From NCBI RefSeq assembly GCF_004123295.1, contig NZ_SDMK01000001.1, positions 930,001-994,000 of the forward strand: 64,000 nt of DNA. The letters are read 5' to 3'. The notes under the pieces are model-generated. The model had not been told where the DNA came from. It did not search any database and worked only from the letters and a program-made list of their open reading frames with translations. Below are positions 58,046 to 64,000 of this stretch, in pieces; the stretch's first letter is position 1, and each line of letters opens with the position of its first letter. The DNA is from Silvibacterium dinghuense (lineage in GTDB: Bacteria; Acidobacteriota; Terriglobia; Terriglobales; Acidobacteriaceae). The position numbers and the translations under genes are program-made.

Positions 58046-58077
58046 CAGCCAGCGGCGCTTGCGCGCCTTTCAGTCGT

Positions 58078-58096
58078 CAGTCACAAAAGCGGCCAG
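58078..58096. repeat. Copy of the CAGTCACAA-n-CGGCCAG dispersed repeat
   Basis: CAGTCACAAAAGCGGCCAG, with a degenerate second copy (AAGTCACAAAAACGGTCAG) at 58101-58119, and CGCTGGCCGTC with TGACTGCTC at about 58177-58205. Same family as 39167, 54313 and 59989. Confidence 0.7.
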
Positions 58097-58121
58097 AGGT
58101 AAGTCACAAAAACGGTCAGCG

Positions 58122-58145
58122 AGGCCGGAGCGTTTGCTCCGGCCT
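58122..58145 (+). terminator. Desaturase terminator
   Basis: AGGCCGGAGC/GCTCCGGCCT with a GTTT loop, followed by TTTTGTTT. It lies 77 bases past the desaturase stop within the repeat cluster. Confidence 0.92.
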
Positions 58146-58291
58146 TTTTGTTTGCCCTGAATCAGCCCTTACCCCCGCTGGCCGTCTTTAGGCCTGACTG
58201 CTCACTGCTCACCCCTGACACGGCGCAACGCGTTGACCTTCCGACTCATCTCACCGGCAGGCTCTCGTAGAATTCTCCCGGAGGAACGTTC

Positions 58292-59809
58292 ATGCTTCGC
58301 CGCACCGTGTCTTGCCTTGCCCTGTCTCTCGCACTCGCCTCGATCGTCGCACCCTGCGCCCTTGCGCAGGAGCAGATCACCGTCGATGCCGCCGGCAAGA
58401 CCACGCCGCTGCCGCACTTCTGGGAGCAGATGTTCGGCTCGGGCCGCGCCAACCTGACGCTGCGCGCGCAATATCGCGAGGACATGCGCAAAGTCGCATC
58501 AGTCACGGACTTCCAGTACGTCCGCTTCCATGCCATCTTTCAAGACGAAAACGGAGTCTACGACGAGGATGCGCAGGGAAATCCGGTCTATAACTGGTCC
58601 TACGTCGATCAGATCTACGACGGACTGCTCGAAAACGGGGTGAGGCCCTACGTCGAGATCAGCTTCATGCCCAAGAAGCTGGCCTCACGCCTCGACTATC
58701 ACGCCTTCTGGTACAAGCAGATCGTCGCGCCGCCCGCCGACTACGCCAAGTGGGACGCGCTGGTCACGGCCTTTGCCAAACACCTGATCGACCGCTACGG
58801 CATCACCGAGGTTTCGCAGTGGTACTTCGAGGTGTGGAACGAGCCGAACATCGATTTCTGGACCGGACGCCCCGCGCAGCAAACCTACTTCGAACTCTAT
58901 GACCATACGGCGAAGGCGCTGAAGGCGGTGAGTCCGAAGATTCGCGTGGGCGGCCCGGCCACGGCGCAGGCCGCATGGGTCGGGGACATGATCGCACACG
59001 CGACGCAGAACAATGTCCCGCTCGACTTCGTTTCGACGCACGTCTACGGCAACGATACGTCCAAAGACGTCTTTGGCGACGACCGGCCTGTTCCTCCGCA
59101 CCAGATGGTCTGCGCCGCGGTGGACAAGGTGCATGACCAGATCGAGCACTCGGCCAGGCCGAATATGCCGCTCATCTGGAGCGAGTTCAACGCAACCTAC
59201 ATGAACCAGCAGGAGATTACCGACTCGCTCTATATGGGACCGTGGATGGCCGACACCATCCGGCAATGCGACGGCAAGGTGCAGATGATGTCCTACTGGA
59301 CCTTCTCCGATGTCTTCGAAGAGCAGGGCGTGGTGAAGACGCCGTTCTACGGCGGCTATGGACTGCTGGCGGAATACGGCATCCCCAAACCTGCCTTTAA
59401 CGCCTTCAAACTGTTGCACAAGCTGGGCAACCAACGCATCGCCGAGCCCCAGGACGACGTGCTCGTGACACGGGGCGGTGACGACACCGTGGCGATTGCG
59501 GCGTGGAATCTGGTCGAGCCGGGCGCATCGGCGCCGGACAAGACATTTACTTTTGACCTGACCAGGCTGCCATGGAAGAAGGTGAAGAAGTACACGCCCA
59601 CAGTGACGATTTCGCGCCTCGACGCACAGCACGGCGACACGCTGGCGGCGTGGAAGGCCATGGGCAGCCCAAGCCATCCGACACAGGCGCAGATTGCGGC
59701 ACTCAAGCAGGCGTCGGACATCGGCAAACCGGAGACACATCCGCTCGAGAACAACACGGTGACCGTGACCGTGCCGCAGCAGGGGCTGGCGCTGATTGAG
59801 ATCCGGTAG
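58292..59809 (+). CDS. Glycoside hydrolase family 39 (beta-xylosidase-like), secreted
   Basis: 505 residues. A signal peptide (CLALSLALASIVAPCALAQ) ends near residue 26; GGAGGAAC precedes the start. GH39 signatures: FWEQMFGSGRANLTLR, YVRFHAIFQDENGVYDED, YFEVWNEPNIDFW with the acid/base Glu near 184, and LIWSEFNATYMNQ with the nucleophile Glu near 298. A C-terminal beta-sandwich follows (VAIAAWNLVEPG; TVTVTVPQQGLALIEIR). It probably releases xylose or a related sugar from plant or microbial polysaccharide in the periplasm or outside. Confidence 0.93.
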   Translation: MLRRTVSCLALSLALASIVAPCALAQEQITVDAAGKTTPLPHFWEQMFGSGRANLTLRAQYREDMRKVASVTDFQYVRFHAIFQDENGVYDEDAQGNPVYNWSYVDQIYDGLLENGVRPYVEISFMPKKLASRLDYHAFWYKQIVAPPADYAKWDALVTAFAKHLIDRYGITEVSQWYFEVWNEPNIDFWTGRPAQQTYFELYDHTAKALKAVSPKIRVGGPATAQAAWVGDMIAHATQNNVPLDFVSTHVYGNDTSKDVFGDDRPVPPHQMVCAAVDKVHDQIEHSARPNMPLIWSEFNATYMNQQEITDSLYMGPWMADTIRQCDGKVQMMSYWTFSDVFEEQGVVKTPFYGGYGLLAEYGIPKPAFNAFKLLHKLGNQRIAEPQDDVLVTRGGDDTVAIAAWNLVEPGASAPDKTFTFDLTRLPWKKVKKYTPTVTISRLDAQHGDTLAAWKAMGSPSHPTQAQIAALKQASDIGKPETHPLENNTVTVTVPQQGLALIEIR

Positions 59810-59865
59810 CGCGTTCCGTCACAAAAACGTCCAATTGCCAGTCGCTCGTTAAGGCTCGCAGCCTT

Positions 59866-59947
59866 CCCACCCAAGCAGAGCTTGGGTGGGGCACCCGCCT
59901 CCGTGCCAATGCCCTGGGTGCCCCACATCTCGATTCTGAGATGTGGG
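59866..59947. repeat. Two hairpin repeats
   Basis: CCCACCCAAG/CTTGGGTGGG (59866-59875, 59881-59890) and CCCACATCTC/GAGATGTGGG (59922-59931, 59938-59947). The first recurs near 47444. They lie between GH39 and the flavoprotein gene and have no T-run, so they are repeats rather than terminators. Confidence 0.75.
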
Positions 59948-59988
59948 AGAGCACGAACCTCCGTTGACACACTTGCGCCGAAGGCGCG

Positions 59989-60007
59989 CTGGCCGTCCTT
60001 GTGACTG
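59989..60007. repeat. Copy of the CTGGCCGTC-n-TTGTGACTG dispersed repeat
   Basis: CTGGCCGTCCTTGTGACTG followed by GCTGCTGG; one base different from the copy at 54313-54331 over 19 bases. Confidence 0.7.
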
Positions 60008-60053
60008 GCTGCTGGAGGCGCAAAGCGCGTCCCACTCACGTTACCCTTAAACC

Positions 60054-61241
60054 TTGAAGCCGAACGAAGAGCAGAGTGTCGATGGGATCGTGCTGGGCGC
60101 AGGCGCGGCCGGCCTGATGTGCGCGATCGAAGCAGGAAAGCGTGGACGGCGCATCGTGGTGCTGGATCATGCGGAGCGCGCGGGGAAAAAGATCCTCATC
60201 TCCGGTGGCGGACGCTGCAACTTCACCAATCTCCACACGCGGGCAGAGAATTACATCTCCGCAAACCCGCACTTCGCGAAAAGCGCGCTTGCCCGCTACA
60301 CCCCGCAGGACTTTCTCGCCCTGGTGAACCGGCACGGCATCGCATGGCATGAGAAAACGCTCGGCCAGCTCTTCTGCGACCGCTCGGCCACCGACATTCT
60401 GAACCTGCTCCTCGCCGAATGCGCGGCGGCCCATGTGCGCGTGGCATGCGGAACGCACATCGATCGCGTCGAACGCAACGGCGAGAGCTTTACCGTAACG
60501 ACGAACCGCGGAGAATGGCAGGCGTCGTCGCTCGTCATCGCCACCGGCGGCCTGTCGATTCCGAAAATGGGCGCGACCGGCTTCGGTTACGAGATTGCGC
60601 GGCAGTTCGGGTTAAAGATTGTCGAGCCGAGAGCCGCACTGGTGCCGCTGGTGTTTTCGCAAAAGGATCTGGACCGCTGGGGCGCTTTGGCCGGGGTTTC
60701 AACCGAGGTGACAGCAGCGGGGGAAGCGAAGAAGGCTCCCGCCTTTCGTGAAAAGTTGCTCTTCACGCATCGCGGGCTGAGCGGGCCTGCAGTGCTGCAG
60801 GCTTCGTCGTACTGGCGGCCGGGCGAGGCGGTGCGCATCGACCTTGCGCCCGGAGCGCAGGTATCCACACCTGTCATCGCAGGTGCGCGGCGTGATGCCG
60901 CCACGCTGAAGGCAGCGCTGAACGAGGTGCTTCCTGCGCGGCTTGCCTCTGCATGGATCGAAGCCGCACCCCCGAAGGGATGGAGCAACGCGGCGCTTGA
61001 AGAGTGGGAGCGAGGTCTGCACGCGTGGCGCGTGGTTCCGGATGGGACAGAAGGCTATGCGAAAGCCGAGGTCACAGCGGGCGGCGTGGATACGGCCGAA
61101 CTCTCGGCCTCGACGATGGAGGCAAAACGCGTGCCCGGCCTCTTCTTTATCGGAGAAGTGGTCGATGTCACCGGCCATCTCGGCGGCTTCAACTTCCAGT
61201 GGGCGTGGGCTTCAGGAGTGGCTGCAGGCCAGGTCGCGTAA
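60054..61241 (+). CDS. HI0933-like FAD-dependent oxidoreductase (YhiN family)
   Basis: 395 residues, starting at TTG 60054. The FAD dinucleotide motif GAGAAGLMCAIEAGKRG is at about 15-31, followed by the family signature KKILISGGGRCNFTN. Further motifs: VIATGGLSIPKMGATGFGYE, LLFTHRGLSGPAVLQ, and at the end VTAGGVDTAELSASTMEAKR and GLFFIGEVVDVTGHLGGFNF. The last cluster contacts FAD. Members are cytosolic flavoproteins of uncertain substrate. No partner gene suggests one here. Confidence 0.94.
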   Translation: MKPNEEQSVDGIVLGAGAAGLMCAIEAGKRGRRIVVLDHAERAGKKILISGGGRCNFTNLHTRAENYISANPHFAKSALARYTPQDFLALVNRHGIAWHEKTLGQLFCDRSATDILNLLLAECAAAHVRVACGTHIDRVERNGESFTVTTNRGEWQASSLVIATGGLSIPKMGATGFGYEIARQFGLKIVEPRAALVPLVFSQKDLDRWGALAGVSTEVTAAGEAKKAPAFREKLLFTHRGLSGPAVLQASSYWRPGEAVRIDLAPGAQVSTPVIAGARRDAATLKAALNEVLPARLASAWIEAAPPKGWSNAALEEWERGLHAWRVVPDGTEGYAKAEVTAGGVDTAELSASTMEAKRVPGLFFIGEVVDVTGHLGGFNFQWAWASGVAAGQVA

Positions 61242-61253
61242 GACCAAACCTGT

Positions 61254-61778
61254 TCAGGGATGCGATTCTGCCCTGGTCTTGAGCGCTTTCAGCCAGGCCA
61301 GGTCTGTATTGGTCAGTTGGCTCGAAGAGACAAAGCGCGCGACCAGCGGCCCTTCCAGCGATTCCTGCACGATGACGACGGTACCGCCATTTGCCGTGGG
61401 CCTCAATTCCCACAGGTGAACGGCTTTCGCCATCATGGCCTCTCCCGTCCATGCCAACCGCCTCTGATCTTCTTCCAATTGAACCTGAGAATGAATCTCC
61501 GTGCCGGAAAGGCTCCATACAAAACGCGTTCCCATCTTCAGAGAACCGGGCACGGAGACGTTACTCACCTACGGATTCCATCCCGGCCAATTCTGCGCAT
61601 TGATGAGCAGCGCCCATATCTTCTCCGGCGATGAGGCAATCTGCAGCTCAACATGAGCCTGCACCGGCGCCGTAGAATCGATCGCGCCACTTGCGGCGAG
61701 CTGATTCAATGCCGCCATGCGCCGGCCGCATCCACTGGAGACAAGCAGAAACAGCGAGAGAGTGGCTGGAAAAAGCAT
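61254..61778 (-). pseudogene. SRPBCC (polyketide cyclase/START-like) lipoprotein gene interrupted by in-frame TAG
   Basis: From ATG 61778 the frame gives a lipoprotein signal (ATLSLFLLVSSGC), then VQAHVELQIASSPEKIWALL and NAQNWPGWNP, a TAG at 61571-61569 (codon 70), and then, in the same frame, VSNVSVPGSLKMGTRFVWSL and WTGEAMMAKAVHLWELRP to the stop at 61254. SRPBCC proteins run without break from W-x-x-WNP to GTxFVW, so the two halves are one gene with a nonsense codon. The GTG right after the TAG could restart translation, but the first strand would be lost. Probably a recent pseudogene or an error. Confidence 0.8.
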
Positions 61779-61846
61779 CCTGCGAAAAACGCCAGTTTTC
61801 AATTGATCGTCCCTTCCACTTCGCCGCCAGGCCTTCCCTATAGACG

Positions 61847-62560
61847 TCAATCGACTGTCAGCAGCTCTTCGAAGAAGCCGCCGATCCGCCGCTCGCGATC
61901 GACAAAGTGAATTTCGAGAATCCAGTGGCGCCTGCGGCCTTCTTCGTCGAGCGACTGCATAGGCAGCCGGCTCTTCGGATGGATATAGAGCGTCACTTTG
62001 TCTCCGGCGATGCGCTCGTGCGGAAATTGCCCGATCAGGTGCCCGGCAATGGGACCGCCGAACTCCCAGCCGTACTTCTTGGCGAGCGACGCCGCATAGG
62101 CATAGAACTCGCTCGCAGTAATTTCCGGATGCTCCTTGAAGTAGCGCTTGCCGTCGGCAAAGGCCCTTGCCGTGTCGTCCCGCAGCTTGAGCTTCGCCGG
62201 GTCCGATCCGATAACGAAGGTGCGGCCAAAGTCTGCTTCGTACTCCTCGAAGACCGGGCCGAGATCGAGGAAGAGAATGTCGTCCTCGCCGAGAGTATGA
62301 TCCGGTGGATTCTCCGCATACGGCAGCAGCGTATTGGCCCCGGCGCGCACGATACGCTTGTGCCAGTAGGTCGAGATGCCGTACATCTCCTTCGCCAGAT
62401 CGTAGATCTCCTGGTTGAGCTGGCTCTCGGTGATACCGGCGCGCATGAGGCCGCGCGCTTCAACCTCATGGAAGAGATGCACGGCCTTATCCTGCGCGTG
62501 GCGGAGCTCTGTAACCTTTTACTGCTCGAAGCGATCTACTGCTTGGGTCTGTTCTGCCAT
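61847..62560 (-). pseudogene. M24 family metallopeptidase gene with in-frame TAA near the start
   Basis: From ATG 62560 the frame reads MAEQTQAVDRFEQ, TAA at 62521-62519 (codon 14), then KVTELRHAQDKAVHLF and a full M24-like domain (GITESQLNQEIYDLAKEMYG; HKRIVRAGANTLLPY; DDILFLDLGPVFEEYEADFG; FGGPIAGHLIGQFPHERI; HWILEIHFVD). The metal site appears present (Asp in DLGP, Asp in ADFGR, His in AGHLIG, Glu in LEIHF). Translation could begin at GTG 62482, losing 26 residues. The upstream part has the helical look of a true N terminus, so a nonsense change is likely. Similar short M24 proteins are about 230 residues. Confidence 0.7.
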
Positions 62561-62614
62561 GCGGACTGCACCTCGTCCCCTATAGTGTTGCCCAGAAGAG
62601 GAGCCTGAATCCAG

Positions 62615-63691
62615 ATGCCGCTCTCCCGCCTATCGAAACTGCTCAAGGTTTTTACCGGAATTGCGCTGGCCGCCGCGCTCGCCAGCCCGGCCATCGAAGC
62701 GCCCCGCGCCGATGCGCAGGGATTCTTCGGCAGCCCACAGCTTTCCGGCCTCTCCGGCGCCACGGCCTGGCTCAACTCCAAGCCGCTGACCGCAAAGGAC
62801 CTCAAGGGCAAGGTCGTCCTCGTCGACTTCTGGGACTACTCCTGCATCAACTGCATCCGCTCGGTGCCCTACATCCGCGCCTGGGCGGATAAGTACAAGG
62901 ACAGCGGCCTGGTCGTCATCGGCGTGCACGCGCCGGAGTTCGACGTGGAGAAGCTGATGCCGAACGTAGAGCGGGCGGTGCAGAAGTTCCACATCACCTA
63001 CCCGGTGGCCGTCGATAACGATCGCAAGATCTGGTACGCGTTCAACAACCAGTACTGGCCCGCGCACTATCTTTTCGACGCCAAGGGAAGGCTGCGCTAT
63101 CAGCACTTCGGCGAAGGCGAGTACGACGTGACCGAGCAGCAGATTCAAAAGCTGCTGCAGGATGCGAACGCGAAGAGCATGCCCACCGGCATCGCCAGCG
63201 TACACGGCGAGGGCGCAGAGGCTGCGGCCGATATCCGCGACGTGCGCTCGCCGGAAACCTACATCGGCTATGCGCGCTCGGAGAACTTCGTCTCGCCTGG
63301 CGGTCTCAGGCAGGATTCCGACCGGACCTACCCGGAGCCGAAGCACCTGGACCGCAATGACTGGGGGCTGATCGGTGAATGGACAGACCATCCGCAGGCC
63401 GCCGTGCTCAGGTCGGCAGGTGGAAAGATCGTCTTCCGCTTCCACGCGCGCGACCTGCACCTGGTGCTCGCGCCCGGAGCGGACGGCAAGCCGGTGCGCT
63501 TCAAAGTGACGATCGACGGGCAGGCCCCGGGCGAGAATCACGGCACGGATACGGACGCGCAGGGCAACGGCGTCGTGACCGAAGACCGGCTTTACCAGCT
63601 CGTCCGGCAGAGAGGACCGGTCGAAGACCATACCTTCACCATCGAGTTCGAGGATGCGGGTGTGCAGGCGTTTTCGTTCACGTTCGGATAA
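62615..63691 (+). CDS. Thioredoxin-like protein (TlpA/DipZ C-terminal type), secreted
   Basis: 358 residues. A signal peptide (VFTGIALAAALASPAIEAP) ends near 33. The thioredoxin fold begins LKGKVVLVDFWDYSCINCIR, with redox cysteines Cys77 and Cys80 (C-I-N-C), then VVIGVHAPEFDVEK and NNQYWPAHYLFDAKGRLRYQ with the cis-proline region. Residues about 195-355 are a beta-rich domain (GEWTDHPQAAVLRSAGGKIV; HLVLAPGADGKPVRFKVTID) as in DipZ-like proteins. It likely reduces or isomerises disulphides outside the cytoplasm. It is divergent from the M24 gene. Confidence 0.9.
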   Translation: MPLSRLSKLLKVFTGIALAAALASPAIEAPRADAQGFFGSPQLSGLSGATAWLNSKPLTAKDLKGKVVLVDFWDYSCINCIRSVPYIRAWADKYKDSGLVVIGVHAPEFDVEKLMPNVERAVQKFHITYPVAVDNDRKIWYAFNNQYWPAHYLFDAKGRLRYQHFGEGEYDVTEQQIQKLLQDANAKSMPTGIASVHGEGAEAAADIRDVRSPETYIGYARSENFVSPGGLRQDSDRTYPEPKHLDRNDWGLIGEWTDHPQAAVLRSAGGKIVFRFHARDLHLVLAPGADGKPVRFKVTIDGQAPGENHGTDTDAQGNGVVTEDRLYQLVRQRGPVEDHTFTIEFEDAGVQAFSFTFG

Positions 63692-63703
63692 AAAGAAGCA
63701 GGA

Positions 63704-64000
63704 ATGAACGTCTTATTTATCTGCAGCCGCAACCGGCTGCGAAGTCCAACGGCAGAAGAGCTGTTCTCGGCCTATCCGGGTATCGAGACAGCCTCTGCCG
63801 GAACCAATCCCGATGCCGAGAACCTGGTTTCAGCCGATCTGGTCGAGTGGGCCGACCTTATCTTTGCCATGGAAGCCGTGCATAAACGCAGGCTGAATGC
63901 GAAGTTTGGCCCACTGCTCAAAACCCGCCGGATCGTCGTGCTCAGCATTCCCGACAAGTACGACTACATGGACGAAGCACTGGTGACGCTGCTCAAGCAG
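63704..64000 (+). CDS. Low molecular weight protein-tyrosine-phosphatase-like protein, 3' end outside window
   Basis: The frame is open from ATG 63704 to the window edge (99 codons); AGGA lies just before it. MNVLFICSRNRLRSPTAEEL carries a Cx5R-S phosphatase loop (Cys7 to Arg13, Ser14), then AGTNPDAENLVSADLVEWAD, LIFAMEAVHKRRL and LSIPDKYDYMD, in which Asp residues could give the general acid. This is the LMW-PTP-like fold, in a small variant family. Substrate unknown. It begins 13 bases after the thioredoxin-like gene. Confidence 0.85.
   Translation, partial: MNVLFICSRNRLRSPTAEELFSAYPGIETASAGTNPDAENLVSADLVEWADLIFAMEAVHKRRLNAKFGPLLKTRRIVVLSIPDKYDYMDEALVTLLKQ

Overview
The window looks like chromosomal DNA of an acidobacterium, probably family Acidobacteriaceae (Terriglobia). 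The evidence is the gene content: two MacB/FtsX-type permeases of the acidobacterial ADOP kind (one behind a PadR gene), two very long Oar-like TonB-dependent receptors with an N-terminal carboxypeptidase-like domain, many secreted proteins of unknown function, high GC, and intergenic palindromic repeats. No rRNA, tRNA, CRISPR array, transposase or clear prophage was seen. The genus cannot be fixed from sequence alone.

Layout. 1-5.1 kb: ADOP permease (cut by the left edge) with PadR, an AraC regulator and a Tat-type intradiol dioxygenase. 5.3-10 kb: GAF-GGDEF diguanylate cyclase, DUF4230 protein, kdsA and pyrG (convergent, sharing a terminator). 10.2-13.2 kb: GH108-like muramidase and two secreted proteins. 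13.3-15.6 kb: LysR-phi-hps, a ribulose monophosphate formaldehyde/pentose module. 15.7-19.6 kb: S9 peptidase, a VapBC-like pair and an OmpA-like protein. 19.9-25.6 kb: membrane protein, a large FAD/Fe-S (D-lactate-type) oxidoreductase and an mctP-like monocarboxylate permease carrying an in-frame TGA. 25.7-28.3 kb: outer-membrane protein, lipoprotein, crotonase. 28.5-32.2 and 40.4-44.1 kb: the two TonB-dependent receptors. Between them: a broken FMN-binding-fold gene, an operon encoding a VOC-lumazine synthase fusion and NusB, a Phd-PIN pair, hsp20, clpB and glutathione peroxidase. 44.2-48 kb: M29 aminopeptidase, P-loop protein, GNAT and two unknowns.

48.2-51.3 kb holds the most coherent pathway: cysM, a JAMM protease, a ThiS/MoaD-like carrier and MoeZ, which match the protein-thiocarboxylate route to cysteine known from Mycobacterium tuberculosis. 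Unusually, the carrier ends in Gly-Gly-Cys, so the neighbouring JAMM protease may have to remove a residue before activation, as known for QbsD/QbsE.

51.4-64 kb: membrane protein, a TetR gene with a small membrane protein behind a promoter flanked by two identical palindromes, a PIN-TRAM protein, a second ADOP permease, fatty acid desaturase, GH39 glycosidase, HI0933-like flavoprotein, two adjacent genes with in-frame stops (SRPBCC lipoprotein and M24 peptidase), a TlpA/DipZ-like thioredoxin and a phosphatase gene cut by the right edge.
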